Positions 24,329-36,388 of a stretch of 64,000 nt of DNA are shown piece after piece (positions within the stretch are counted from its first letter, which is position 1; each line of letters begins with the position of its first letter). Under the pieces are notes generated by a model. The model made no database searches. It had not been told where the DNA came from and saw only the letters and a list, made by a program, of their open reading frames with translations. Position numbers and translations under genes: made by a program. Source of the DNA: Acanthochromis polyacanthus (Eukaryota > Chordata > Actinopteri > Pomacentridae); the NCBI RefSeq assembly GCF_021347895.1, contig NC_067117.1, positions 34,044,067 to 34,108,066 of the forward strand. The letters run 5' to 3'.

Positions 24329-24644
24329 TATGGGTGTAACAGCTTTCTTCTCACGTGTCTTGGTCAGTGTGTAGTTACAACTCTGGACTACTGCAAGATG
24401 AAAAACAGTGGAGATGAATAAATAGAGAATTTAAAATGAGCATACAGACTGATATGGACACATATCCCTCAGGAAGTAATACTATACATAGTATTTTATA
24501 GTTGAAAATGTATTCAAGGAAATCTGGCAGGGTCACTTTGAACAGGCCTGATGCAGCTAATATTATAACAGTATCGTCTGTATATTCTTAGAGCCACAGA
24601 AAAAGCAACACATTTTAAAGGAGGGAGTATTGTAGTCATTTATA

Positions 24645-24996
24645 TCTATCCATTCTCTATACACCGCTTAATCCTCATTAGGGTCGCAGGGGGCTGGAGT
24701 CTATCCCAGCTGACTTAGGGTGAAGACAGGGGACACTGTGGACAGGTCACCAGTCTATCACAGGACTACATATACAGACAGTCACACTCACATTCACACC
24801 AGACAGACAGTTTAGAGTTAAAAGTTAACCTCAGCATGGTTCTGGATTGTGGTAGGAAGCCAAAGAACCCAGTGAAAACCCACTCATGCACAGGGAGACA
24901 TACAAACTCCACACAGAAAGATCCCAGGCCCAGGCCGGGACACGAACCGGAGATCTTCTGTCTGTGGCAGCCTTAGCACAGACCATCGGTCAGTAC
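24645..24996 (-). mobile_element. SINE, minus strand
   Basis: Reverse complement of the family at 36023-36388: it starts with the tail complement TATCTATCCATTCTCTATAC and contains GGGGGCTGGAGTCTATCCC and CACATTCACACC. It ends at a B-box complement near 24943 (GAACCGG) and a decayed A-box. No clear target duplication. Confidence 0.82.
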
Positions 24997-26871
24997 AACC
25001 TTGGTGAACTGTACCTAGACCTTAGCAGTCATCGTATATGTAATTTTCTATTGCATGTCTGACGCGTGTATATTTTTTATATGTGTTTATAGAATAATTC
25101 CTTTCTAAGGATAACAAAATCGAATAAATCCACTATATAGTAATATCAGTTTGTAATTAATACAGAGAATTTTATGCCCAAATATAATTAAAAATCGAAA
25201 ATAATAATAAGAATAATTTAGCATCACAAAAAGTAATCCTGCTCATTTATTTGTCAGAAGTTAGTAAAGAAGTGTAATGAGGTAGCTATGTATGTGTGTA
25301 TAAACACTTTGTCAAATCTTCTGACAGTAGAGGGATTTAACATCTCCTGCTACATTCTGACATATTTACTAATGCTCTCTGGTCACAGCATGGGTGGCAA
25401 CATTACAGTCTAACCATAATTAATGAATGAAATGCAAAAACAAATGAGATACTTTAAATGCAAATAAGCTGAAGAAAATATGCTCAAATAACATGCAATG
25501 AAAGTGTGTCTCTCCATGGTGAAGCACTTAGCACGCTAGTGGATGAAAGACTTCTGCTTTTTAGTACTGCCTCTGTCTCACTTTAATTTAATTGGATGTG
25601 CAACAATAATACTAATGCTAAAATTAATAATGAGTGATGTGAAATATTTAAGAATAAGCAGCAGAACAAATAACATTTTCATGTAGATCATCTTACTGCT
25701 GTTGTCAGTTCCAAGTTTTAAATCACTCCCTCCTTCCGAGCTCGGCAATTCTACTTTTTCTGCAAATACTTTGATGTGTTCAATGTTTCTAAACTGGTCG
25801 TGTTTATATTCTGGAAGCAAAGTGCCTCCGTTTGGATCAAACAATCTGTCAAAGCAATCCGACTTTCATTGACGTTAACTCCTCTGAAGCAGCCATTAGT
25901 CCGCAGTGGTGGCAGAATCTTTATTTTAATAAAGATTTTGTCAAAAGAGATCATAGTGCCATTTTCCACAGTCATTTCCCGTTGAATGCAATCAGAGCCC
26001 ACTTGTCTTGACCTAACAGATAAAAATACACCGTCTCTGTGATGATCTCGCTCAAAAATACATACGCTGTTGGAATTACAAGGTGACACAAGAGCATTTC
26101 TTCAGGTTGCTGGCTGAAGAATTTCGATCAATACAAGCTGTTAAGACCTAGAAGCCTCCAATAGATCAAATGGTCACCACATGTGAGAGGCAGACTTAAA
26201 GGGTTTTAGAAGTCAGTGGAAGTGGTCTGAAATCAATTTGCAAAGGCGGAAAGATGATATTTCCAACCACATTTTCTGTAACATAATATGGTTATTGGTC
26301 CTACTGAGCAAGTTGGGTGGTGGGGGGAGCCACATTACCACGACCACCAGGGGAGGATGTTATAAAGTGATCATGCAATTATCTTAATGGCTGTGGGACA
26401 CCCAAGCATAAATCAATGTTCCAGCATTAGATTAAGACCTACACTCAAACTCATCGTCTGCTGGCCGTGTGAATGAGAGACGAAGGTGAGGTGAACAATA
26501 GCTGGAAGTGCGAAAAGGTGTAAGAGGGAATTTCCCAGCAGATCTTGATGACGTTCCAGAATATTCCGCAAAAGCGTGTTACACCTGACTGGAAGCCGAG
26601 CCAAGTCAATTAATATATTTTGAGCCGGTGAGACCCTGCGGTCTCTGAGGATCAGCTCGTATTCCTCTCTTCTCGCACAAACAAATGAAGCACCTGAGCA
26701 TGCCAGCGAAGGACGTGGCATGTCAGTCAGAAATGTGATTTGCCATGAAATTGTTTTATGTGGCTTTATTACCTGAGAACTATGAGAATGAGCATGCATG
26801 TTTTTGCATCCAAAAAGTGGACAACTTTGAATTGCTGTGTGTGCAAGTATAACATTCCCTGACTTTATGTA

Positions 26872-27238
26872 CACTACCATTCAAAAGTTAGAGGTCACCG
26901 AGACAATTTAATTTTTTTCCGTGAGAACTCACGCTTTCATTCATGTGCTAGCATAATTGCACAAGAGTTTTCTAATCATCAATGAGCCTTTCAACACCAT
27001 TAGCTAACACAATGTAGCATTAGAACACAGGAGTGATGGTTGCTGGAAATGTTCCTCTGTACCCCTATGGAGATATTCCTTTAGAAATCAGTCATTTCCA
27101 GCAAGAATAGTCATTTACTACATTAACAATGTCTAGACTGGATTTCTGATAAATTTAATGTTAGTTTCATTGGAAAAAATGCTTTTCTTTCAGAAATAAG
27201 GACATTTCTGCGTGACCCCAAACTTTTAAACAATAGTG
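26872..27238 (-). mobile_element. Dispersed MITE copy 2
   Basis: 367 bp, TA on both sides (26870-26871 and 27239-27240). The left end is CACTACCATTCAAAAGTTAG. Opposite orientation to copy 1. The core at 26993-27078 is the exact complement of copy 1's core, while the arms differ at many positions. Confidence 0.85.
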
Positions 27239-30200
27239 TATGTGGAAGACTTGTGTGATTTGGTAAATTTGTTTGACAGCACACTAAAGCTCAAGAATGG
27301 GTATACAATAAGAATGAGGGTCTAGGTATCAGAAAGCTGAAGAGGTAGGCAGTAGTATTTCTTTTCCTTTTTTTGACTGAAGAAAAGGTAGCATTAAATG
27401 GAGTGACTTTAAGTCCTTCATGCAGAGCAGACTGTGATTAGGGGCTTAACTCCACAGCAGCCCCCCTCTCCCTCTCTGTGTCTCCATCTTTGCCTCAGCC
27501 GCTGCCTCTGGGACACACACGCCTCTCTGTGCCAAAGCTCCGCAGCTCTTTCTCCAGCTCTTGCAGCTTCTCTTGGCAGTCTGAGTTACAGTGAGTAGAA
27601 AGGATGAAGAAAAGGAGGCAAAAGAGAGAGGAAAAAAAGAAATCCCAGATTAAAAGAGATGTGGCCGAAGGGGCCAAAGCCATTTCCTACAAAAATAAAG
27701 TTTTAAAGCAGCGTAGCATGAACAACACGCACAGGTCACCTAAGGGAGCTCCAGCCACTGCCGGCTGTGTGCAGCTCCGTGCACCCTGGTCCACTCAGTG
27801 GGAGCTGGAGAGGGTGACTGGGCGAACTCGTTAGGCACCGGAGATAAACCTTATCACAAGTCTGTTGAGTGTGAGCAGCAGGGGCGGACTGACTGCTCTC
27901 AATTTATCACTTTCATTCTGTTCCTCTCTCTCTCTGTCTCTCTCTCACTCTGAGAATCAGGCGCTATCTTGGTTAATAGACAAACCACATTCTGATGGTC
28001 CTTGTTGTTTAAAGAGTCAGTGCACGCTCTGTTTCACTGCCCTCTCTGCCATTTTGAAAGATGAAACGGAGCAGGTTTGGCAGTTGGCCCAAAGGGAGGG
28101 TGTGAGGTGGTTGGGTTAAGGGATTAATAGGAGATACTATAGCAGAAAGGGTAACAGCTGAACCAGACTTTTGTACAGCAGAATTGGCTGTTAAATGGAA
28201 CAGTTAATGCCATATTCTGCGGCGGTAGCGTGTTGATGCATCATGTCAGTTTCCATATGACTGATGTTCTTGATTATTACAGATAAATGACTTAATGCCA
28301 TCTTAGAATTTGGCTGAACTTTTAACTGCAACATTAAAAACAAATTTGGCATTGATATTTTGTCCTTTTTCCTGAGTGCATTAGTCTGCCAAAAAGAACA
28401 AGTTTTTAATCTTATTAATTATCCAAGTCATTTGTCAACAGAAAATGGCACTCTTCAGCTCAGTCATTTATTTAAAAAAAAAGAAAAGAATGTATTTACA
28501 GCCGTACAACATTTTTGCTAACAAGTTGGACGAACAATGTGAAGGTATCAGCTTAAACTCTGTGATCTAAGATGCTTATGATGAGTTTTCTTTAGAATAT
28601 ATTTTGACTCAACAGTTATTACCAATGAAAAACAGCTGGAATTGTAACTAAGTCTTGGATTGATGCTTACATTTTTGTGCTAAAAATCTTGACTGATGCA
28701 TAATAATTATATATGTCTGCTGTTCCCTTTCAGCTCTCTATTTTACGTATAGTTCCATCCGCTGTACTTTTCAGTTCTGTCAAACAGGCCATTTTAGTTT
28801 GAAGCCTGCAGACCAATAATAGATGTATTTATGAAAGCCAGTAATTTGACAGCTCAGCAAGCTGTTTAACAACTGGCACGCAGCGGCGTCCCATAGTGCA
28901 TTGGGGAATGAAAGGCTTAAATTACGTACTTGTTTCCATCTAGGACACATATATTTTCTTGTGCACAGTATTTCTGTGTAACAGCTTATTTAGCAAAGCT
29001 CTGTGTGAGATCAATGCCCGGTCCCTGTCCTGGTCTAACCATTCTCAAAGAGCTACATGTGCATTCTATATTTGCAGTATTTTACGGTGAAGGGACAGGA
29101 ATCCCTTGGCCACATAATGATTCATAAATGCCTCATATCTCCTCGAGTAGGAAAGCACCTCTTCCTCTGCAACTCTAAAAACGTTCTTAAAGATCCAAGG
29201 CTACAAAGACTTGTGAAATAGTAAAGGGACACGTTTCCAGACTCCGTTTATGAGGCATTAGGCTAGGACAGGGTTGAGGATGGCTGCTATGCCAGAGCTC
29301 TTATAATACCTTGGGGGATTTCATCATGTATGCTTTGAAGTGCGGAATGACAAACTGGAAAGGGGTTTGAGCTGCATCAGGGTTAGCTTTCTTTCTCTTT
29401 TTCTGAGAGGATTAGCTTCTGTGTCTCAGCACAGAAAACGGCAAAGCCTTCTCACATCTTGCCCCTAATACTCCCCACTAGTTTACATAGATCCCACAGA
29501 TGATGATTACTGTTTCGTTACTTACTTCTGTGCATCTTTTTTGTCATTTTTGACTGGGTGGCTGTTTAGATTTGAAGTCCATTAATGGCGTAATAGGTCG
29601 CTCCTGTCGTTGCCATCTGTTGAAATCGCACTGTCCTGGGTCAGTGGGGTCTGTGCTTGTTTACTGGAATAGCTGGTGTTTTTGGGGCATGTTGTGCATG
29701 TCCCCCTTACTCGCTGTGTCATCCATCTTTCCTGCTGATGGAGTGATAAGAGACCAGCACTGTGCATTCAGCTAACCACATGAAAGTAACTGCATGTAAA
29801 GAAAATGAGCTTGTTGAGTGGCATCCCTGTAGCAAATATACTGTGTCCATGGCTGCATTCATAGCATTGTCTAGGGAACGACTGATTTACGAACATAATG
29901 ACTCAAATCTCTTACAGCCAAGATGAATGAAAGGGTTCAGTGTGAAGGCTGTGCATGTGTAGCGCACCACAGATGAGACGTTATGTTATGAAATATGGAT
30001 TAAAAAGGAGAAGGACAGTGTGAAAAGGTGGCCTTTCCCTCAAGCAACGCCTTTCTGATGATTTATTTCCTCTTCTCCCTCTAGACGGTTTTTTATTCTA
30101 ATTTTTTTAAGGTAAAGTCATCAAGTTGACACCTTACGCAATGCCTCTCCTTCTGTTTTTCTTGAAGGTCGTTTGCTACCTTTCAGAATAGCAGGTATAG

Positions 30201-30909
30201 GTACTTCTCTGATTTGTCAAGAATAGATGCCACAGCATGGATTAAAAGCTCGTTCGAACCATGTATCCACCCGGGCGTAGCAGCTCCCTTTCTACCTCTG
30301 CACTAATATCCTTTGGCAAACAGAAAAACACAAACAGCAGGATGTGAAAATGCTTGAGACTGTTTCGAGAAAGCACATAATTCTCTCTCAGACCTGATCC
30401 TCATCAAGGTCACTTTTCTTTTTCTTTGTATATTGCTTATTAAATAATGTTGGAATAGTCTGCAGTCAGCACACTTTTGTATGACTATCAGGATAGATGA
30501 TGACGGTGACAACCAGTGATGGTGAGAGTGCTGTGCTTTGTTTCCCAATTTTGGCCTCAATGTCTGTTTTGTTCCTAAATTATGCTCAAATATGCCACCG
30601 CTGACTGCACATCAGCTGCTTAATTTAGGAGATTTGTTAAAAATATGTTTGCACTTCCTTTTGACTCACAACCACAAGCTCCTGCCTGATGTTTTATTTG
30701 CATTGCGTAGTTTACCTACAGTAGATGCTCGCCACACATGAGGTTAAACCTAATGTGATGTCTGTGTTTACCATGAATAGCTGCTGTCTTGAGGGTTTAA
30801 TCCATAGATACGAGCCTGTGTTCTGTGAAATGGCTCTGGTGGTCTTTTTTGCCCTCTACATGAACACATTTACTATGAAATCTGAAACATCCTGGATGAG
30901 CCCCTAAAA

Positions 30910-31210
30910 TGTTACGACCTCAGCTCAGGCGAAATGACGTGAAAGAACAAACAAAACTGAACACGGCAGATTGTGAGTTTATTAATTAATCTATGAGAAC
31001 AATGGATGAGCAGAGTGGCGTTGAGACTCTGCTCCTGCAGAGGATCCTGTCTGGGAGAGTGGCTGAGAGAGACAGCTGCTGATGGAGGACAGACTGTTAA
31101 ACCCTGCAGGTGTCACACATCAGCAAGTAGGTCTGGTAGGCTGCACGCCTGTTTCACCTGCAACCCAACAGAACAGGCAGACACGGGAAGCAAAATCCAG
31201 GGACATAACA
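30910..31210 (-). mobile_element. Possible solo LTR
   Basis: 301 bp with TGTTA...TAACA ends (TGTTACGACC at one side, GGGACATAACA at the other) and an AATAAA signal on the minus strand near 30980. This is the shape of a Gypsy-type LTR in minus orientation. No coding region or second LTR is present, and I could not find a flanking duplication. Confidence 0.42.
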
Positions 31211-32861
31211 CGGTGTAACATGTCTCCCAATCAATTGTTTTTAATAGTGAAAAATAACTTGCCCCATGTGGTCCTAAATTTAATACCCAGAGGCTTTGTA
31301 AACATGTACCTCCATTCTCTTCATAAAAACAGACCACTGCTGCTCATCCACTGAGTTCAAAGAGGGCAGACAAGCATTTGGCATGCACAATACAAGAAGG
31401 CAGGAGGAAGTGCCAATCTAATTTCTCTGTGTGAAGCTGGATCAGGGCAGACCTGTCGCTGGAGCTGATACGACTTCGCCCTTCTGGTCACCGCGGCTCG
31501 GCTCAGCGAAACCCAACTCCAGACACACCAAACATGTCACTGTCACAAATACGGGGGACAGTGACAGCACACAGTCTCAGACTGCTTAACATTCTCGATC
31601 GAAGAAGACCTCTCTCTGAGGTCAGGGCAGAAGTCAAACTTTGGCATTCGCAAAGAACAACTCTGAGGGAGTTGTGACAGTTTCCAACATCTTGGCTAAT
31701 GTACCAGGAGTGTGCAGAGGTCAGTCTTTCTTTGTAGATCTGGATCTCTACTCAGCCAGTGCTAAGCAGCATTAGCAGTGGGGTTTATTGAACTCAAGTA
31801 ATGGTCAGAAAGTACTTTTAAGAACAGAGCAGCACCTGACAGCTGTGAGCGTCTCTTAGCAATAAATTCAAATCCTGCAGAAAAAAAAAGTAGAAAAGAG
31901 TGTAAGACTTGCAGAAATGGAGATTTGGTGGGTGGGCAGTCCTGTTGTAAATCTTAACTGACAGATGCAAACTTACTAACAGGAGGTGGCCATGGTGGTG
32001 TGCTTTTCACTAATTTAATTAGCACATGTGGAAAAAAAATGAATAGTACCTCTAAGTGTTCAAATCCTTTCAGGCATTCATCCAGATTTTTATTCTTATA
32101 ATGGGTGATACTGACTTTGTATTGCTCTAAATGTTCTCAAGTGAAATCACCTTTATTCATATGGCATGTTTGAAACAATGGAAGTAGGCTGAAAGTACTC
32201 TCCATTGTGACAAAGGATTAATAATACAAATGTTCTTTTTCTTCTCAAAAGAAGTAAAGATTGTGAATTAAAATTCAATTCTATCACAACTTAAGCCATG
32301 CCAGTCTTCTTCTAAATGTTTTATGGAAGATCTGATGTCACAGACAACATGATATATTAGATTAATTAAGTTATGAATGGTTGCTGGGCTCACTAAAAGT
32401 ACCATTCTCACTGCACTTATTGGCCAACACTGCATTACCGGTTGTGCTGTCAGAACAGGCAGCTAAGTTGCTGATGTGTGGATTGAAATAAATAGAGGTG
32501 TATTGGAAAAAAAAGTGCAAATACCCAAGAGGCTGTGTTAGCAACCAGCACGTTAGTATAATCGTGTCATCATTACATCCTGCGTACCTAAGCTTTTAAT
32601 TAATTTACTAAACAGCTGGAACAGGAACGGTGAAAAGGATTTTTAATTTTTAATTTGTGTTGCAACGATAGGATCGAGTTGATTTTGTGACTGCTGAGTC
32701 TGGTTGTCACAGTGAGAGTGTACTAAAGATATTAATTCACTGGATGTGCACTGTTCCCACTGCTGCGTGGCACAGGATGCATATGTCTGGCTTCCGAACT
32801 TTGCATCTTCCTTTTTCATTTATTGCTCGTCTTGCCAAAAGAGGGCAGAATAGTGCTTGTG

Positions 32862-32877
32862 TATGTATGTGTGTGCA

Positions 32878-32931
<54 letters not shown>

Positions 32932-32933
32932 TA
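32862..32933 (+). repeat. (TG)n(TA)n microsatellite
   Basis: TG-rich part followed by two TA runs separated by TG. Intron of arhgef10l. Confidence 0.95.
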
Positions 32934-34195
32934 AAGGGTAGCCACGCCTATTGCTTGACAGTGAGGTCATTTGCAAAGGGACTGATCTGTTGCTCTGACA
33001 GTTAACATACTAATTACAGGGAATCGTAGACGCTCTAGCAATGCCTGAGAGTAGTTCTCCTTCTCTGGCCCTGGGGTTCTGCTCACTCTGTACTTGTCAA
33101 GATAGCATGCAGGAACAAATTATGTACCCAGAAGGGAAATCCTGCAGATCTGCTAAATGTGCTAATTTGGTCACATTCTTCCTGTGTGATTATACATCAA
33201 CGTGGAGAACCGATAGGCAAAAAACTGCATCAATTCAAAAGGAAAGGGAAGAAATCCCTCTCTCCTCTTTGATTTTCTATTGTGCCAAAGCAGTCCTGTC
33301 TGTTGCAATGATATCTCCCCTCCTTGTTCTGTGCTCGGCTAATTAGTCTTCCTGCTACTTGCTTTCAAGACATGCACAACTACCACTCTACAGGCTGTTT
33401 AATTTATTGTTGTTGGCCGCTGTTACGAGATTTAAGGACAGGTTGTCTTTATCCTCTGCTTTCTTTTAAGGTAGGTGGAAATCTGAGCTTTCCATTTGGC
33501 TTTCATGTTATTTACAAAGTATGTTCACCTGATTTAATAGTCGAAACTCAAGAGTTCAGTTGTTGTTGTTCAGTTCTGTCATGAAAAACCAACTCTTAGA
33601 ATTATCTATCCAAGACTATTAAAGCCTTTTAAAATATCAAAATGGAATTGAAACAGTGGGTCTACAATGTGGTGCTTCAACAAGCAGATTAGAATTTGTG
33701 AAGCAGTTGTGATTTGTGTTCGTCTCATGTTATGCCAAGCAGGCCGCCATAGAATCAGGATCCAAGGATTGTAAGGGGCGTATTCAAATTCGGGAGGTGC
33801 TCCTTGAAGTGCAGAGCTTCCCTGGCAAAATCAGCTGCAGCCACCACATGGCCACATGGCACCACAGCTCCCTTTGTTCTGTGTTTCTGCCATCTGATAT
33901 TAAGGATTATAGGAAGCCTTGTTCACTCTTCTGCCCAGGGTTTCATCCAGGACCCCACGTTGACAAACAGTTGTGTCAGCTTCTGTCTTTGAGGTGGGTG
34001 AAGATTGCTCATCCACAGCTTGTCTGTTCCCAGTGTGGATGTCTCCTGTCTTTGGCAAAAAGGGATGGGAAGATGGAGGAAGTGATTGACTACACAGAGA
34101 CGTTTTGGCCCGTAGTCCTCTTTTGAACCCATTAATGCAGGGGTAGTACACCGCTTTCATCCAGAGTTGGAACTGCCATGGCCGCAGGAGTCAGC

Positions 34196-34365
<170 letters not shown>

Positions 34366-35351
34366 CGGAGGGGGGCATAGCGACACAGCGAATTTGCATC
34401 ACATTTGTTGGGCATGTTGCAATCGTTCAGCTAGGAGCGGTGAAGGACACGAGGAAGAAAATCTCAGTCGAGTCATGAATATGAGTTTGTAATGTCCTAG
34501 CAATGTCAGGCTGTGGCTCTGAGCAGCGATATGCAAAACCACTCTCCAACTTCATTCCACTTATTGCTGATACGATCTGTGGCATAGCCAGGGGAGACAG
34601 GGAATCGTTACTGTACAGACAGTGGTTATTAAACTGAGGGAAACGTCCTGAGCTGGTTTTAGTAATAAGCAGACTGCCGTATGGTTTCGCTACAAGTCGT
34701 AAGCACCTCTAAAGGACCTTATAGAGACCTATCAAGAGTTAAAAAATCAGGCTGTCTACTGAGCCTTCTCGTGCAGATGGTTTAATCTCATTGTCTTCCA
34801 ATGACTTTGAATATTCTGGATGTAGCACAGGCCTGCAAGCACAGCAGGTGGTTGGCCCCTTTGATCTCTGCTTGTAGATGCCGGTGGAATTTAAATCACA
34901 GGGTGACATCTAGCTCATGAAATCACAACATGAACAGCAAGTTTCCACTTTGATCCTGTTGTCCTATTATATTAGGTTCATTAGAGAATATGATGTATTA
35001 GAAAATAGATAATGAGCAAACAACATTTTGCCATCCCCATATGGTCATGTCATGACAGTCTGGATGTCCACAAATAATGTGTTTGTGATGTTAGGGGTTA
35101 CAGTGGGTATTGTACTCTATACTGTAAATATAGATCTACGTGTTCTGACCATGTGCACTATTTGCCTTGTAGAGAAGTTGCTGCTTTTGAGTGGATTTAT
35201 TTTGCAGCCATGGACCCTAATGCACCCTTATGTACTCATGAATACAGAACGTATAATGCTGTACTTACTTACACTGTACGTTTCCTTTAAATGCGGGTAA
35301 GAATTGCATTTTTAAAGCAAATAAAGGCAGTTACTTTAGTTTTAACACCTA

Positions 35352-35703
35352 GACTACCATTTAAAAGTTTGGAATCACTTAGAAATGTCCTTATTTTCAA
35401 AAGAAAAGCATTTTTTTTAATTGAAAATAACATTAAATGAATTAGAAATACAGTGTAGACATAGTTAATGTCATAAGTGACTATTCTAGCTGGAAACGGC
35501 TGATTTTTAATGGAATATCTCCATAGGGGTACAGAGGAACATTTCCAGCAACCATCACTCCTGTGTTCTAATGCTACATGGTGTTGAAAGGCAAATTGAG
35601 CATTAGAAAGCCCTTGTGCAATTCTGTTAACACATGAATAAAAGTATGAGTTTCATGAAAAAATGAAATTGTCTCAGTGACCCCAAGCTTTCGAACAATC
35701 ATG
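35352..35703 (+). mobile_element. Dispersed MITE copy 3
   Basis: 352 bp, TA flanks at 35350-35351 and 35704-35705, with decayed ends (GACTACCATTTAAAAGTTTG). Bases 35513-35579 match the first 67 bases of the core exactly; the rest of the core (TGTGTTAGCTAA part) is deleted. Confidence 0.82.
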
Positions 35704-36022
35704 TAATATTGGTCAAAATCAGCTACCAGTAGTTAAATATTAGCTGTATCTGTTGAACAGCTAAACCCTACTGAATAATGGAAATGTCAAGTATCAGTTT
35801 GGGAACCCGTGCTAAGTGTTCTTTAACAAATAATGAAAGTGTGAATGAGAAAGTCATTTCAGATTCAACCGTAATGTCAGTTTACTTCTCGACTGTGGAT
35901 GAAGCAGGATGGTATTTTGCCCATTTTGCCCCATGCTGATCTCCACAGTTGAATTGTTGTTGATGAAGAAAGGTTCCATTTTAATGTACTACTGAAATAG
36001 TTTTTGTTGCAGATGAAATCTT

Positions 36023-36388
36023 ATCGGGGCTGCTCAGTGGAATAGTGGTTAGCACTTTCGCCTTGCAGCAAGAAGATCCCTGGTTCGAATCCCGGGGTGG
36101 GCCTGGGATCTTTCTGCATGGAGTTTGCATGTTCTCCCTGAGCATGCGTGGGTTTTCTCCGGGTACTCCGGCTTCCTGCCACAGTCCAAAAATATGCTGA
36201 GGTTAACTGAGTACTCTAAATTGCCCGTAGGTGTGAATGTGAGTGTGATTGTTCGTCTGTATATGTAGCCCTGCGACAGACTGGTGACCTGTCCAGGGTG
36301 TCCCCTGCCTTCGCCCGAGTCAGCTGAGATAGGCTCCATCATCCCCCGCGACCCTAATGAGGATAAAGCGGTGTATAGAGGATGGATG
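36023..36388 (+). mobile_element. Intact tRNA-derived SINE with 11-bp duplication
   Basis: 366-bp full-length element. It has an A-box-like TAGTGGTTAGCAC (36043), a perfect B-box GGTTCGAATCC (36082-36092), a TTTGCATGTTCTCCC body, and a LINE-like 3' part ending GGATGGATG. Perfect direct repeats GATGAAATCTT flank it at 36012-36022 and 36389-36399, the mark of LINE-driven insertion. HE1-like SINEs of fish share this layout. Not a real tRNA gene: no closing acceptor stem follows. Confidence 0.9.

Noticed and set aside
25751..26089. 112-codon minus-strand ORF
   Set aside because: No recognised motif, no splice or promoter context. Treated as random.
26413..26880. 155-codon minus-strand ORF
   Set aside because: It overlaps the end of a MITE at its start, has no family resemblance, and a few ORFs of this size are expected by chance in 128 kb of strand.
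31421..31540. CCCTTCTGG run resembling the SPFW part of the PGWLC exon
   Set aside because: Surrounding codons do not match the family, and the true exon at 23195-23316 fits fully in phase.
33716..34126. 136-codon plus-strand ORF
   Set aside because: No family similarity and low-information composition. It ends in ordinary intron before the GT tract.
36030..36105. Possible tRNA gene with good A and B boxes
   Set aside because: It is the head of a SINE with a 290-nt body and flanking duplication; no complete cloverleaf with a closing acceptor stem.
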